DNA of 40,291 nt from an uncultured Gammaproteobacteria bacterium (GCA_913057215.1 CAJXNQ010000014.1:1-40291); one strand, 5' to 3'; positions 9,051 to 21,765 are shown, numbered from the stretch's first letter. Numbers and translations are program-made. The notes: generated from the letters alone by a model not told the origin.

Positions 9051-9255
9051 CATCTTCATCAAACACCGGGTCGGTATAATTGACTCGCGTCGGAATCTCA
9101 TCGGCGTCTGATTTCATTGCAATCACATCTTCATGCCCGCAGGCGACGCACTCGCGGCGCATCAGATTTGCATCAGGGTCTTCCCATGAACGCACCTTAT
9201 CCTGTTGGCCGCACCGCTGGCAGACCGCACCCGCGATAAATCGTTTTAAAGGCAT
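9001..9255 (-). CDS. yheV: YheV-type zinc-ribbon protein (DUF2387)
   Basis: 84 residues. The N-terminus MPLKRFIAGAVCQRCGQQD, then RRECVACGHED, gives two CxxC pairs in a zinc-ribbon, the pattern of the small YheV family found in gammaproteobacteria, whose function is not established. An acidic tail of about 35 residues (DEIPTRVNYTDPVFDED) follows. Its last 50 bases overlap the end of the MATE gene on the opposite strand. A start 63 bases from the divergent carbonic-anhydrase-like gene leaves room for back-to-back promoters. Confidence 0.8.
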   Translation of the reverse strand: MPLKRFIAGAVCQRCGQQDKVRSWEDPDANLMRRECVACGHEDVIAMKSDADEIPTRVNYTDPVFDEDVKPVRILLDDDPKSAH

Positions 9256-9317
9256 GATTGACTCCCATCGTGTCTCGAGAAATAGTGAAGATCAAAATAC
9301 AGAACACAAGGATTTCG

Positions 9318-9854
9318 ATGACCATTCGCCGCTTTAAAGATCACGAGCCCCTCATTCCACAATCTGCCTGGATCGATCCCAGCGCCTTGGTTGCGGGTGA
9401 TGTCACTCTCGGTGAGGAGGTGTCCGTGTGGCCTCAAGCCACCATTCGGGGTGACGTCAATCAAATCACAATTGGCAACCAAACCAATGTTCAAGATGGC
9501 GCTGTCCTTCATTGCACGCACGATGGACCCTATTCCCCAGGTGGTAAGGCGCTGATCATCGGTGATCGAGTCACGATTGGCCATCAAGCCTGCTTACATG
9601 GCTGTACAGTCGAACATGACGTTTTAATCGGAATTGGCGCGACTGTTCTCGACGGTGCGATCATTGAACACCACGTGATGGTCGGCGCAGGCGCACTGGT
9701 TCCACCAGGGAAAGTTCTAGCATCCGGATTTTTATATGTCGGCAGCCCCGCCAAACAGGCGCGCGCGCTGACGGACAAGGAACAGGAGTTCTTGAGTTAT
9801 TCCGCCACGCATTACGTGAAACTCGCTCACGCTCATCGTGAGGTGACGGGCTAG
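9318..9854 (+). CDS. Gamma-carbonic-anhydrase-like hexapeptide-repeat protein (YrdA family)
   Basis: 178 residues from the ATG at 9318, preceded by AAGGA; an upstream start at 9258 would add 20 residues without homology support. The sequence is a left-handed beta-helix of hexapeptide repeats (WIDPSALVAGDVTLGEEVSVWP...), with metal-ligand histidines in LHCTHDG and IGHQACLHGC, where gamma-class carbonic anhydrases bind zinc. YrdA-type proteins keep these ligands but enzyme activity is variable. It probably acts in the cytosol as a trimer. Its last 4 bases overlap the 3' end of purE on the other strand. Confidence 0.88.
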   Translation: MTIRRFKDHEPLIPQSAWIDPSALVAGDVTLGEEVSVWPQATIRGDVNQITIGNQTNVQDGAVLHCTHDGPYSPGGKALIIGDRVTIGHQACLHGCTVEHDVLIGIGATVLDGAIIEHHVMVGAGALVPPGKVLASGFLYVGSPAKQARALTDKEQEFLSYSATHYVKLAHAHREVTG

Positions 9855-10345
9855 TCGGCAGCACGCTCGACTTTACGGGCCTTCTCTAAAACCTGTTCGG
9901 CAAGCGTATCTTTGTAAGCCCGAATGCGATCACGCAAGCCGTGATCGGAAGTACTGACAATCTGTGCTGCGAGAAGCCCTGCGTTGTATGCGCCATTGAT
10001 CGCGACAGTCGCCACCGGCACACCCTTGGGCATTTGAACGATGGACAACAAACTGTCTTCCCCATCCAAGCTTGTCGCCACCACGGGCACGCCGATAACA
10101 GGCAGTTCAGTGACCGCAGCAATCATGCCAGGCAAGTGCGCAGCACCACCTGCACCAGCGATAATCACATCAAATCCATTTGCTCGCGCAGATTTTGCAT
10201 AGTCCATGAGCCGATCGGGTGTCCGATGCGCAGACACGACCGTCGCCTCAACGGCGACTCCGAGACTTTTAAGCGCGTCGACGGCTGCTTCCATCACCGG
10301 CCAATCGGAATCTGATCCCATAATCACACCGACTTTTGCTGTCAT
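9851..10345 (-). CDS. purE: 5-(carboxyamino)imidazole ribonucleotide mutase
   Basis: 164 residues, class I PurE. MGSDSDWPVM near the N-terminus, VVSAHRTPDRL (catalytic histidine), IIAGAGGAAHLPGM and the QMPKGVPVATVAING segment are all present. It converts N5-CAIR to CAIR in purine synthesis and forms octamers. It follows purK with a 4-base ATGA overlap, so the pair is one operon in the order purK-purE, the reverse of E. coli. Confidence 0.97.
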   Translation of the reverse strand: MTAKVGVIMGSDSDWPVMEAAVDALKSLGVAVEATVVSAHRTPDRLMDYAKSARANGFDVIIAGAGGAAHLPGMIAAVTELPVIGVPVVATSLDGEDSLLSIVQMPKGVPVATVAINGAYNAGLLAAQIVSTSDHGLRDRIRAYKDTLAEQVLEKARKVERAAD

Positions 10346-11496
10346 ATTGCTTGTTCTCCACGAATGAATAGCTGCTCGCGTATCTGATTTGCACGCTCAA
10401 TCAGTCCAGAATGGTCTTGGCCAAGAAGGGTCAGGTGACCCATTTTTCGACCGGGGCGACACGATGCTTTTCCGTACAGGTGCACATGCACATCGGGCAG
10501 TCCGCTGACCCATTTAAGACCTTCAATGACGGGTCGCCCCTCAAATCCGTCTGCGCCCACCAAGTTCATGGTTAAGGCATGCGCTCTGAGATCCGTCTGC
10601 CCTAAAGGTAAATCCAAACACGCACGCAGTTGGTTTTCAAACTGGCTCGTCACACAGGCTTCAATCGTATGGTGACCTGAATTGTGGGCACGCGGTGCGA
10701 CCTCATTGACCCATAAGTCACCATCGGCTGAGACGAACAGTTCAACACCGAACAATCCAGGCGTTCCAAAAGAGGCAACCGTCTTTCGAGCTAATTGAAC
10801 CGCCTCCCGAGCAATCTCAGCCGGCACCCGTGCGGGTGCAATCAGATAGTCGAGCAAATTCAACTCAGGATCGACGACCATCTCAACAGGGTCATAGACC
10901 ACCATTTCGCCGGAAGCACGTGTGGCAACCATGACGGCGAGCTCCGTGGCGTGCGGGACATAGGCCTCCACAAAACTCGGACCCAACAGACGATTTGGCC
11001 AGTCGGCACTGGAATGCAAGATATGCACGCCGCGACCGTCATACCCGCCGGTATTCGCCTTCTGAACGCAGGGCCAACCGAACCGTTCAACCTGACTCAG
11101 TGCATGGGGCTCATCAAGAGCCTCAAATGCCGTGGTTGGAATGTCATGCGCTTTGTAATGACGCTTTTGTTCCAACTTATTTTGAATCAGTTGCACAGTT
11201 GCAGGGTCTGGAACCATTCGGACGCCCTGATTCGCCAAGGTGACTAACATGTCAGCACCGACATTTTCTAAATCAAAGGTAACGACATCTGAAACCGCAC
11301 ACAGCGCGGATAACGCATCGGCATCGTGAAGACTGCCAACAATCTGACCATTTGCAGCCTGTGCGGCAGGTGATTGATCCAGCGGGTCGAGGATATTCAA
11401 TTCGACTTGATACGCGTGACAGGCCGGCGCCAACATCCGAGCCAATTGCCCACCGCCGACGATTCCTAAACGCGCAAGGGGAAGAGGGTGCGTCAT
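10342..11496 (-). CDS. purK: 5-(carboxyamino)imidazole ribonucleotide synthase
   Basis: 384 residues from the ATG at 11496. LARLGIVGGGQLARML opens the preATP-grasp domain, an ATP-grasp core follows (KANTGGYDGRGV, VEAYVPHATELAV, WVNEVAPRAHNSGHHT), and a C-terminal domain carries HLYGKASCRPGRKMGH. PurK uses ATP and bicarbonate to carboxylate AIR to N5-CAIR, the substrate of PurE next to it. An upstream start at 11538 would add 14 residues (MTLWYTHDLLRLGI) not usual in the family, so I chose the inner ATG. Confidence 0.95.
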   Translation of the reverse strand: MTHPLPLARLGIVGGGQLARMLAPACHAYQVELNILDPLDQSPAAQAANGQIVGSLHDADALSALCAVSDVVTFDLENVGADMLVTLANQGVRMVPDPATVQLIQNKLEQKRHYKAHDIPTTAFEALDEPHALSQVERFGWPCVQKANTGGYDGRGVHILHSSADWPNRLLGPSFVEAYVPHATELAVMVATRASGEMVVYDPVEMVVDPELNLLDYLIAPARVPAEIAREAVQLARKTVASFGTPGLFGVELFVSADGDLWVNEVAPRAHNSGHHTIEACVTSQFENQLRACLDLPLGQTDLRAHALTMNLVGADGFEGRPVIEGLKWVSGLPDVHVHLYGKASCRPGRKMGHLTLLGQDHSGLIERANQIREQLFIRGEQAI

Positions 11497-11547
11497 GATT
11501 CCAAGCCGTAAAAGGTCATGAGTGTACCAGAGGGTCAATAAGCTGTG

Positions 11548-13806
<2,259 letters not shown>

Positions 13807-13810
<4 letters not shown>

Positions 13811-14298
13811 GGTTTACCCATATTCACGTTTTGCACATCATAGACGCCGATCGAGTTGTCGTCTTCTACGGCTAACAGTGTCAACTGGGTCTGCAACGCA
13901 CCTGTGAGTGCGATCGGAACCTGCATCCCAGGCCGAAGTCCGTGTTTTTGGCCACGCGGATAGGAAGTGATGCGACACGTCTTGACACCGATACTGGTGC
14001 CAAACTCAACCCGTTGACGCGTCAATGGAAAGGGGGCACTACCAACATATTGAAGTGCAATGAGACTCGACCGACTCACGTGATCACCGGCGTCGAGTGC
14101 GGGATAGATTACCAGCGGCGTGCCCTCAAGCGGTTGGACTGTCACACAATCGGACTGACACTCGCCATCATGTTTCATGTGAAACAACCGCTCTAAACCA
14201 CAGCCAGTGGCATCCGATGGGAGCCAGACAAGCAGTGCGAAGAGCCACTCAATTCGGGTACAATCAGCCGGCTGAATTAACTGTTTGAGGAAACGCAT
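13807..14298 (-). CDS. Unknown protein upstream of tsaC
   Basis: The frame is open from def leftward; I give the first start that does not lie antisense to def, ATG at 14298 (163 residues). It would begin [10 protein letters not shown] and have a hydrophobic run, [18 protein letters not shown], possibly an atypical signal or lipobox. The other in-frame ATG, 14178, gives 123 residues without it. The C-terminal half ([35 protein letters not shown]) looks like a small beta-rich domain. I do not recognise a family; it is not a LysM or DprA protein, which usually occupy this place. The 4-base ATGA overlap with tsaC argues that it is translated. A parS-like site lies within it at 14171. Confidence 0.5.
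14171..14186. other. parS-like site, one mismatch
   Basis: TGTTTCATGTGAAACA differs from the parS palindrome TGTTTCACGTGAAACA at one central base. ParB usually tolerates outer changes better than central ones, so this may be a weak site. It lies in the unknown gene upstream of tsaC, about 100 bases before the def start. Confidence 0.45.
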
Positions 14299-14809
14299 GG
14301 CACTTCGACAGATTCTCGAATTTCCCGATCCGCGCCTGCGCACGATTGCCAAACCAGTTGCAATCGTTGATGACAGCATCCGGACACTCGTCGACGACAT
14401 GTTTGAGACGATGTATGACGCCCAAGGAATCGGTCTCGCCGCTACCCAAGTGGATGTCCATCTACGTGTCATTGTCATTGATCTCCAAGATGACGAACAT
14501 GCGCCGCTTGTGATGATCAACCCGGAATATGAGGTGTTGACTCAACAAATCGACGAGATGCAAGAGGGGTGTTTGTCGGTCCCTGGGTTTTACGAGGTCG
14601 TCAAACGGCCCGAGCATGTGTTGCTGAAAGCCCTCGATCGTGATGGCAAGGCCTATGAACTTGAGGCCACGGGCTTGTTGGCGGTGTGTATTCAACACGA
14701 GTGCGACCACCTCAATGGTAAATTATTTGTCGATCATCTCTCGAACCTAAAGCGCAGTCGGATTCGGTCAAAAATTACGAAACAAAAGCGAGTTGAGGCC
14801 ACGACTTAG
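14297..14809 (+). CDS. def: Peptide deformylase
   Basis: 170 residues from the ATG at 14297, with GAGGAAA just upstream; a TTG at 14285 in the same frame is the ribosome-site region and not the start. Three catalytic motifs are intact: GIGLAATQ at 44-51, EGCLS with metal ligand C92, and HECDH with H134, E135 and H138. It removes the formyl group from the starting methionine of new proteins, with Fe2+ or Zn2+. It heads the run def-fmt-rsmB-trkA-trkH. The stop TAG is directly followed by the fmt ATG. A TACAAT at 14259-14264 may be its -10 box. Confidence 0.97.
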   Translation: MALRQILEFPDPRLRTIAKPVAIVDDSIRTLVDDMFETMYDAQGIGLAATQVDVHLRVIVIDLQDDEHAPLVMINPEYEVLTQQIDEMQEGCLSVPGFYEVVKRPEHVLLKALDRDGKAYELEATGLLAVCIQHECDHLNGKLFVDHLSNLKRSRIRSKITKQKRVEATT

Positions 14810-15760
14810 ATGCTCCGCACCGCATTTGCCGGAACGCCTGAGTTTGCTGTCCCAACACTCAAAGCGTTGCATGCGCATCCTGAGATTCTGCTCGAGTGTG
14901 TTCTAACCCAGCCAGATCGTCCGAGTGGTCGGGGACGCCAGCTGTCAGAGAGTGCCGTAAAGCAGTGTGCGAAATCGCTGAATCTACCAATTCATCAGCC
15001 TGAATCTCTGAAAACGGAGGACGCGCTGCAGTGGCTTCAAACACTTCAACTTGATGTGCTTGTTGTGGTTGCCTACGGCCAAATCCTGACACCTGCGATT
15101 TTAGAAACGCCCCGATTGGGTTGCTTAAATGTTCATGCATCGCTTCTGCCACGCTGGCGTGGAGCCGCACCCCTGCAACGTGCCATCGAGGCCGGCGACA
15201 ACAAAACCGGTGTCACCATCATGCAAATGGAGTCGGGTCTTGATACCGGACCCATACTCGCGGTTTCAGAGGTTCCCATCTCAGACTCCACAACCACGGA
15301 GGTCTTGCACGACGTACTGGCAGAAGTCGGCGGTCCGCTATTAACCAAAACCTTACTGGCGCTTGCCGCGGGTGAAATTAAGGCGCAACCACAGCCCACA
15401 GATGGCGTAACCTACGCCTCAAAAATTACAACCGCGGATGCATGCATTGATTGGACCGCATCATCAGAGCGCCTGATGCGCCAGATCCATGCATTCAATC
15501 CAGTTCCGGGTGCGTTCTGTTACGCCAACGAAACGCGGCTGAAAATATTCCGTGTCGAAAAGTTCTCGACTGACATGCAGGGCCCGCCGGGACAGTTACT
15601 CAGAGTCAATGACCACATCTTGGTCAACTCAGGCAACGGGACACTCCGAATTCTTGAATGCCAGCTTGCCGGCGGCAAACGGATGCTTGAACCACAGATG
15701 GTCCAACATGGATCAGCGCCCTGGGTCATCGGCTGTCAGTTGACGTCAGGCACAGCATGA
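14810..15760 (+). CDS. fmt: Methionyl-tRNA formyltransferase
   Basis: 316 residues. AFAGTPEFAVPTLKAL opens the Rossmann domain; NVHASLLPRWRGAAPLQRAI contains the catalytic asparagine-histidine pair and the SLLP formyl-folate motif; GVTIMQMESGLDTGPIL follows. The C-terminal barrel begins near residue 205. It formylates Met-tRNAi using 10-formyl-THF, the partner reaction of def directly upstream with no spacer. It overlaps rsmB by 4 bases. Confidence 0.97.
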   Translation: MLRTAFAGTPEFAVPTLKALHAHPEILLECVLTQPDRPSGRGRQLSESAVKQCAKSLNLPIHQPESLKTEDALQWLQTLQLDVLVVVAYGQILTPAILETPRLGCLNVHASLLPRWRGAAPLQRAIEAGDNKTGVTIMQMESGLDTGPILAVSEVPISDSTTTEVLHDVLAEVGGPLLTKTLLALAAGEIKAQPQPTDGVTYASKITTADACIDWTASSERLMRQIHAFNPVPGAFCYANETRLKIFRVEKFSTDMQGPPGQLLRVNDHILVNSGNGTLRILECQLAGGKRMLEPQMVQHGSAPWVIGCQLTSGTA

Positions 15761-17073
15761 GCAAGTCACTTCGAACCCATGCCTGTGAAGTGGTGTACGC
15801 ACTTCAAAATCAACAGTCCAATCTGGATGCGTTGCTGAAAAAGCATGGGAAGCAGTTGTCGCCCGCCGATCAACGGCATTTGCAATCCCTGTGCTACGGA
15901 ATCTGTCGTGAATGGTTTCACTTGGCAGAAATTGAAAGCAAGCTTCTCGATAAACCGCTCAAGGCACGTGATCAGATCCTCAGTGCCATCGTTCGGTGCG
16001 GTCTGTATGAACTCGGATGGATGCGCTCCAAGGACTACGCTGTCGTATCGGAATATGTCAATGTCACCGTCATCGAGGGACGCCCGTGGGCTCGCGGACT
16101 GATTAATGCCGTCCTTCGGCAATTCATTCGCAAACAGTCTGAGCTGAAAATGCAACGACACGGCATTGAAGCGCTTTGGAATCACCCAGCATGGCTGATT
16201 GAAGCGATTCAAACAGCGTGGCCTGATCATTGGGAGCGCGTGTTGGTTGAGAACAACGTGCATCCACCGATGACACTGCGGATCAATCGTCTAAAGAGTA
16301 CCGCATCAGAGTATCTTCAGACCCTGGTCGCACACGGTATTGATTGCATCGCAGGCTCGGCACCAGACAGCATCCGCCTCACTGAGCCACGTCCAGTGCA
16401 TGACTTACCTGGGTTCAGTGACGGAGTTGTGAGTGTTCAAGATGAATCCAGTCAGTGGGCGTCTATTGCGCTCGATCCACAGCCCAGCGAGCGGATTCTC
16501 GATGCCTGCGCCGCACCCGGTGGCAAAACCTGTCATCTTCTTGAAATGGCATCGTGCGACGTAACCGCGCTCGATATCAGCGAGCAGCGTCTGACGCTGA
16601 TCAAAGAAAACTTGATTCGGCTGGGTCTTCGAGCTCATCTGCACCCCGCGGATGCATCGCACGTCGACGGTTGGTGGGATCAGCAGCCATTCGATGCGCT
16701 GCTCATTGATCTTCCATGCTCTGCAACCGGCGTTATTCGACGCCATCCAGATGTTCGCCTGATGCGATCAGAGTCGGCGCTTAGGTCGCTTACGGGGATG
16801 CAAAGTATGATTCTTGACGCGGTCTGGACCACACTCAAACCGGGTGGGCGCGCCTTGGTTACAACCTGCTCGGTGTTGCCGCAAGAAAACGATGTGCAAA
16901 TTGAGAATTTCCTGAACCATCACTCGGATGCATCCATTGCAAAACTGGACGGCATTCCTGGAATCAAAACACCCTTTGGGATCCAGCAACTGCCCGACCA
17001 CTCAGGCGGTGATGGCTTCTATTATGCACTTCTGGTTAAATCACCGCCTCAACATGACAGGGCATCTGCATGA
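15757..17073 (+). CDS. rsmB: 16S rRNA m5C967 methyltransferase
   Basis: 438 residues. An N-terminal NusB-like RNA-binding domain (about 1-140) precedes the NOL1/NOP2/Sun methyltransferase domain. SAM motif I is [30 protein letters not shown] (motif IV cysteine) and [11 protein letters not shown] (motif VI cysteine) supply the two catalytic cysteines of m5C enzymes. It methylates C967 of 16S rRNA. It is coupled to fmt and trkA by 4-base ATGA overlaps. Confidence 0.96.
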   Translation: MSKSLRTHACEVVYALQNQQSNLDALLKKHGKQLSPADQRHLQSLCYGICREWFHLAEIESKLLDKPLKARDQILSAIVRCGLYELGWMRSKDYAVVSEYVNVTVIEGRPWARGLINAVLRQFIRKQSELKMQRHGIEALWNHPAWLIEAIQTAWPDHWERVLVENNVHPPMTLRINRLKSTASEYLQTLVAHGIDCIAGSAPDSIRLTEPRPVHDLPGFSDGVVSVQDESSQWASIALDPQPSERILDACAAPGGKTCHLLEMASCDVTALDISEQRLTLIKENLIRLGLRAHLHPADASHVDGWWDQQPFDALLIDLPCSATGVIRRHPDVRLMRSESALRSLTGMQSMILDAVWTTLKPGGRALVTTCSVLPQENDVQIENFLNHHSDASIAKLDGIPGIKTPFGIQQLPDHSGGDGFYYALLVKSPPQHDRASA

Positions 17074-18461
17074 AGATCATCATTTTGGGTGCAGGGCAGG
17101 TCGGCGCCACGCTCGCCGAGAGTCTTGCTTCTGAAGCCAACGACATCACAGTGGTGGATACAGATCGATTCCGGTTGAGAGCATTGCAAGACCGGATGGA
17201 TATCCGCACCATCCACGGCAATGCATCCTATCCAGATATCCTAAAACAAGCAGGTGGCGTGGATGCTGACATGCTCATCGCCGTAACCAATTCAGATGAA
17301 ATCAACATGGTCGCCTGCCAGATCTCAAGCGCGTTATTTCGTACACCGACGAAAATTGCGCGCGTACGGTCCCCTGCATATGACACAACCGAAGATCTGA
17401 AAAATAATCCCCTCTTCGGTGGCAAATCCTCCTTTGCAATTGATCAAATCATTCGTCCTGAGCAATTGGTGACTGAAGCGATTTTCCGATTGATTCAACA
17501 ACCCGGTGCGCTTCAAGTCATGGATTTCGCCGGTGGCCTAGTCCAGTTGGTTGCAGTCAAAGCGTACGCCGATGGTGCGCTTGTTGGTCGCGAACTCAAA
17601 GATTTACGACAAGATTTACCTGACGTTGATACTCGAGTCGCCGCGATTTTCAGAAAAGACAGGCCCATCATCCCCAAAGGCAGCACAATCATCGAAGCCG
17701 ACGATGAGGTGTTTTTCATCGCGGCACGGAAACACATTCGATCCGTCGTCTCTGAACTCCAAAAGCTCGAAAAACCATACCGCCGCGTCCTGATTGCCGG
17801 TGGCGGAAATATTGGTGCGCGACTGGCGAACTCAATCGAGAATCAGTATCGAGTCAAACTGATTGAGCGTGGTCAAAGCCGATGCAAAGAGCTGTCTGAA
17901 ATGCTGAATCGGACTGTCGTACTGCAAGGCGATGCCTCTGATCAAGATCTACTGATCGAGGAGCAAATTGATGACGTGGATGTCTTTTGTGCTGTTACTA
18001 ACAGTGATGAAGCGAATATCATGTCATCGATGCTGGCTAAGCGCTTGGGTGCGCGGAAAGTCATGACATTGATCAATAACGCAGCATATGTGGACCTGGT
18101 TCAAGGTGGCTTAGTCGACATCGCAATCAGCCCCGAACAAGCCACGATCGGCTCGTTACTCCAGCTGGTGCGTCGTGGCTCGATTCAAGCAGCACATTCA
18201 TTACGACGGGGGGCGGCTGAGGCCATTGAGGCCATTGCACATGGGGATGCGAAATCAAGCCGTGTGGTCGGCCGCGCGATTGGCTCGGTTGATCTGCCAG
18301 CAGGCGCAACCATCGGCGCAATTGTGCGTGATGATGAAGTACTGATCGCCCACGACCACATTCTCATCGAACACCAAGATCATGTGATTCTGTTTTTGAC
18401 GGACAAACGGAAAATTGGCGAGGTTGAACGCTTATTTTCGGTGGCACCGACGTTCCTCTGA
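17070..18461 (+). CDS. trkA: Trk potassium uptake regulatory protein TrkA
   Basis: 463 residues with two RCK repeats. Each has an NAD(H)-binding Rossmann half, [17 protein letters not shown] at the start and [17 protein letters not shown] near residue 232, each followed by a TrkA-C domain. TrkA is the cytosolic gating ring of the TrkH potassium transporter, tuned by nucleotides. The gene is followed 1 base later by trkH, so the two partners are made together; in E. coli they are unlinked. Confidence 0.97.
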   Translation: MKIIILGAGQVGATLAESLASEANDITVVDTDRFRLRALQDRMDIRTIHGNASYPDILKQAGGVDADMLIAVTNSDEINMVACQISSALFRTPTKIARVRSPAYDTTEDLKNNPLFGGKSSFAIDQIIRPEQLVTEAIFRLIQQPGALQVMDFAGGLVQLVAVKAYADGALVGRELKDLRQDLPDVDTRVAAIFRKDRPIIPKGSTIIEADDEVFFIAARKHIRSVVSELQKLEKPYRRVLIAGGGNIGARLANSIENQYRVKLIERGQSRCKELSEMLNRTVVLQGDASDQDLLIEEQIDDVDVFCAVTNSDEANIMSSMLAKRLGARKVMTLINNAAYVDLVQGGLVDIAISPEQATIGSLLQLVRRGSIQAAHSLRRGAAEAIEAIAHGDAKSSRVVGRAIGSVDLPAGATIGAIVRDDEVLIAHDHILIEHQDHVILFLTDKRKIGEVERLFSVAPTFL

Positions 18462-18462
18462 T

Positions 18463-19911
18463 ATGAGAATTACCACAACCCTCCGTATTTTAGGTCTGTT
18501 GCTGATGCTGTTCAGCTTCACCATGCTGCCACCAATTGCCGTGAGTATTCTGTTTAGCGACGCACAAACCCCGCTGTTTTTGAATGCATTCATCCTCATT
18601 TTTGGAATCGGAACTGCGTGTTGGCTTCCACTTCGGAATCAAAAACGAGAACTTCGGATCCGAGATGGCTTTTTGATTACGGTACTATTCTGGGTCGTAC
18701 TCGGATGCGCAGGTTCGGTACCGCTAGTTCTCTCAAATCAATTAAATCTCAGTGTCGTTGATGCGCTGTTCGAGTCCATCAGTGGGCTCACAACAACAGG
18801 CGCAACTGTGATCGCAGGGCTGGACAGCTTGCCCAAATCAATTCTGTTTTACCGCCAACAACTGCAGTGGCTTGGGGGCATGGGAATTGTCGTTTTGGCG
18901 GTCGCCATTCTTCCGATGCTCGGTATTGGAGGCATGCAGTTGTATCGGGCTGAAACACCAGGTCCGGTCAAAGACGCGAAATTATCACCGCGCATTGCCG
19001 AGACGGCCAAGGCGTTATGGTTTGTCTATGTATCACTGACTCTCGCATGCGCGTTGGCGTACTGGATCGCAGGTATGTCCGCGTTTGATGCCATCTGCCA
19101 CGCATTTTCCACCATTGCGATCGGTGGATTTTCTCCATATGACGCATCCATCGGGCATTTCAACAGTGTCACGATCGAACTGGTGGCGATTGTCTTTATG
19201 ATCATCGCCGGCATGAACTTTTCGCTGCACTTTGTTGCATGGCACAGCAAGGCTGTAGGTCACTACATACAGGATCCAGAATGGCGTACATATTTGGCGT
19301 TTATAGGCTGTCTCGCATTGTTGGTGTCTGTCGCTCTGATTGAGCAGGGTAGTTATGATCCCGGCACTGCATTTCGGTACGGAATCTTCGAGACCGTATC
19401 AATTGCAACCACGACTGGATTCGCCACGGTTGGCTATGGAGATTGGCCAACCTTTCTTCCATTTCTATTGCTCATGAGTGCGTTTATCGGCGCCTGTGCT
19501 GGGTCAACAGGCGGCGGAATTAAGATCATTCGAATGGTTCTTCTGTACAAGCAAGGCACGCGGGAAATTAAGCGACTCATCCATCCAAATGCGGTGATTC
19601 CGATCAAATTGGGACAAAAACCGGTCGGCCCCAGAGTGATCGATGCGGTCTGGGGATTTTTGGCTGCATATGTAGTGGTGTTCACAGTTCTGATGCTGAT
19701 CTGTATGGGTTTGGGTGAAGACCCAATCACCGCATATTCAGCCGTGGGTGCGACTTTAAACAATCTTGGTCCAGCGCTTGGAGAGGCCGCCACAACCTAT
19801 GCACCCCTTGCAGATGGATCGAAATGGGTCCTCATCTTCGCCATGCTACTTGGGCGGCTCGAGCTGTTTACCTTGTTGGTCGTTTTGTCACCGGCCTTTT
19901 GGGAGCGTTAA
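18463..19911 (+). CDS. trkH: Trk potassium uptake transmembrane protein TrkH
   Basis: 482 residues from the ATG at 18463, one base after the trkA stop; an in-frame start at 18415 inside trkA would add 16 charged residues with no helix. It has the four pore-loop pattern of the superfamily of K+ transporters: GLTTTGATV, STIAIGGFSPYD, ATTTGFATVGYGDWP and a last one near LNNLGPALGE. AGSTGGGIK is the intramembrane-gate region. It imports K+ across the inner membrane with TrkA. It converges with the acyltransferase gene, overlapping by 4 bases. Confidence 0.95.
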   Translation: MRITTTLRILGLLLMLFSFTMLPPIAVSILFSDAQTPLFLNAFILIFGIGTACWLPLRNQKRELRIRDGFLITVLFWVVLGCAGSVPLVLSNQLNLSVVDALFESISGLTTTGATVIAGLDSLPKSILFYRQQLQWLGGMGIVVLAVAILPMLGIGGMQLYRAETPGPVKDAKLSPRIAETAKALWFVYVSLTLACALAYWIAGMSAFDAICHAFSTIAIGGFSPYDASIGHFNSVTIELVAIVFMIIAGMNFSLHFVAWHSKAVGHYIQDPEWRTYLAFIGCLALLVSVALIEQGSYDPGTAFRYGIFETVSIATTTGFATVGYGDWPTFLPFLLLMSAFIGACAGSTGGGIKIIRMVLLYKQGTREIKRLIHPNAVIPIKLGQKPVGPRVIDAVWGFLAAYVVVFTVLMLICMGLGEDPITAYSAVGATLNNLGPALGEAATTYAPLADGSKWVLIFAMLLGRLELFTLLVVLSPAFWER

Positions 19912-20762
19912 GGATACCGAAGCGAGCCATCTGGCGCTTTGCGAAACCGTCTGTATTCCCATTGATATTGTTCCGGATAGTCGGACACGAGCCGCTCAAT
20001 TTCTAAATTCATATGCGACAGCCAAGCGAGCTGATCCAGCTCATCAGCTCGAGGTAATGGACGCACGAGAATGCGATAACCTCCAGCATCCCAAACCGCT
20101 GCACCTAGGACAACTTGTGCCTTGGTCGCGAGTGCGAGCCTATACGGCAGGGTCGTCGTGGCTGTTTCGATTCCAAAGAATGATGTAAACACCCCACGAT
20201 CTGTTGGGCTTTGATCAGGAAGCACGATTGCTTGTTTCCCAGCCTTCAAATCATGCAACAGTGTTTTAATGCCTGCTGGCGTTGTTGGCACCAATGTATT
20301 CCCATCACGCTCGCGTGCTCCCTTGACCACGTCTGTGAATTGAGGAGCACGCAGGGGACGAAACATTGCTGTGTATGGACGAATTGACGACAGCCATACA
20401 CCGAACAATTCCCAATTCCCCAAATGAGGCAACAAAATCAAGGTTGGCTCTGCGTGTGAATCAAGCACTCCGTCGGGGCATTCCACAGCCTTGATATCGG
20501 CTCGGATTTGTTCCAAGGGTCGGTGCCAGGTGCTCAATAGCTCCAATGACTTCCAGCCGAGCTCTCGAAGCGACGCATTCACTAACTTGTTTTGCGCGTG
20601 GCGTGATAATCCTGGAAACGCGAGTTGAATGTTGGTGTGCGTCATCGCACGTGTCTTTGTCGGCAAAAACTGAAGGAAACTCCCAAGAGTCGCGCCAACA
20701 CCTCGTCGCACATTGGGGGGTAAACGACCGAGAAAACGAACAAACCACTGAATCAACTGCAC
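19908..20762 (-). CDS. Lipid A / lysophospholipid acyltransferase (LpxL/HtrB family)
   Basis: 284 residues. HLGNWE is the HX4E catalytic motif, and [17 protein letters not shown] and the ending [14 protein letters not shown] are typical of the family. These inner-membrane enzymes add secondary acyl chains to lipid A; LpxL versus LpxM or an ornithine-lipid role cannot be separated here. The start is GTG at 20762. It is divergent from glyQ; an HtrB-like gene also sits upstream of glyQ in Pseudomonas. Confidence 0.85.
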   Translation of the reverse strand: MQLIQWFVRFLGRLPPNVRRGVGATLGSFLQFLPTKTRAMTHTNIQLAFPGLSRHAQNKLVNASLRELGWKSLELLSTWHRPLEQIRADIKAVECPDGVLDSHAEPTLILLPHLGNWELFGVWLSSIRPYTAMFRPLRAPQFTDVVKGARERDGNTLVPTTPAGIKTLLHDLKAGKQAIVLPDQSPTDRGVFTSFFGIETATTTLPYRLALATKAQVVLGAAVWDAGGYRILVRPLPRADELDQLAWLSHMNLEIERLVSDYPEQYQWEYRRFRKAPDGSLRYP

Positions 20763-20781
20763 AACCCCATGCCCTGTTAGA

Positions 20782-20787
20782 TATACT
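20782..20787 (+). promoter_or_regulatory. Possible -10 box for glyQS-gmhB
   Basis: TATACT lies 34 bases before the glyQ ATG in the 58-base divergent gap. No good -35 box is seen at 16-18 bases upstream, so this is a weak call. The short gap leaves no room for a T-box or glycine riboswitch. Confidence 0.3.
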
Positions 20788-20820
20788 GTCGCCCTTTATC
20801 CCAAAACCAATGGAATTGTT

Positions 20821-21765
20821 ATGCCAACTGCAGGCACCCCAGATGTCTCAACATTTCAAGGACTCATTCTCGCGCTTCAGCAATATTGGGCTGAACACGG
20901 CTGTGTCATCTTACAACCCTATGACATGGAAGTGGGTGCTGGGACGTTTCATCCCGCAACATTTTTGAGGGCAATCGGTCCTGAGCGCTGGAATGCGGCG
21001 TATGTGCAACCATCCCGTCGTCCGACCGACGGGCGATATGGCGAAAATCCAAACCGCGGCCAACACTATTACCAGTTTCAAGTTGTTATGAAACCCAACC
21101 CTGAGAATTTAGTTGAATTGTATTTCGATTCACTCAAAAGCCTGGGCATTGACTCGAGCGTTCATGATTTGCGTCTTGTTGAAGATAACTGGGAGTCACC
21201 CACACTTGGTGCCTGGGGTCTTGGCTGGGAAGTGTGGCTCAATGGCATGGAGGTGACACAGTTCACTTATTTCCAACAAGCCGGCGGCCTGGAGTGCTAT
21301 CCAGTGACAGGCGAGCTTACCTATGGTTTAGAGCGGATTGCGATGTATCTGCAAAATGTGGAATCGATGTACGACCTGGTTTGGACCCGACACGATGACA
21401 CAATCGTCACCTACGGGGATGTGTTTCTCCAAAATGAACAAGAAATGAGCGCGTATAATTTTGAGCACGCGAACACGGAATTTCTATTTGATGCCTTCAA
21501 CGAAAGTGAGCGCATGTGTGAGCAACTTCTCACGGCAGAGCTCCCCTTGCCTGCGTACGAACAAGTCCTGAAAGCCAGCCATACATTCAATCTTCTTGAT
21601 GCGCGACATGCGATCAGCGTCACCGAGCGTCAGCGGTTCATCCTCAGGGTCAGAAACCTTGCGAGACAAGTTGCAGCGGCCTATTACCAGTCTCGACTCA
21701 ATAAAGGATTTCCGCTTGCGGATCCTGACATCCGAGCGTCGATCCTGAAGGAGGCAGCATCATGA
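20821..21765 (+). CDS. glyQ: Glycyl-tRNA synthetase alpha chain
   Basis: 314 residues, the class II catalytic subunit of the bacterial alpha2beta2 glycyl-tRNA synthetase. [53 protein letters not shown] and [13 protein letters not shown] are near-invariant in the family (each read separately). It activates glycine with ATP and charges tRNA-Gly together with glyS. GGA precedes the ATG. It overlaps glyS by 4 bases. Confidence 0.98.
   Translation: MPTAGTPDVSTFQGLILALQQYWAEHGCVILQPYDMEVGAGTFHPATFLRAIGPERWNAAYVQPSRRPTDGRYGENPNRGQHYYQFQVVMKPNPENLVELYFDSLKSLGIDSSVHDLRLVEDNWESPTLGAWGLGWEVWLNGMEVTQFTYFQQAGGLECYPVTGELTYGLERIAMYLQNVESMYDLVWTRHDDTIVTYGDVFLQNEQEMSAYNFEHANTEFLFDAFNESERMCEQLLTAELPLPAYEQVLKASHTFNLLDARHAISVTERQRFILRVRNLARQVAAAYYQSRLNKGFPLADPDIRASILKEAAS

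Noticed and set aside
9801-9830. ACGTGAAAC half-match to parS near the end of the carbonic-anhydrase-like gene
   Set aside because: Only one arm matches; the left half lacks TTTC, so ParB binding is unlikely.
14299-14520. Longer form of the unknown gene upstream of tsaC
   Set aside because: This part is wholly antisense to def and is a shadow of its codons.
20763-20820. T-box or glycine riboswitch before glyQS
   Set aside because: The 58-base gap is too short for either and shows no matching conserved elements.
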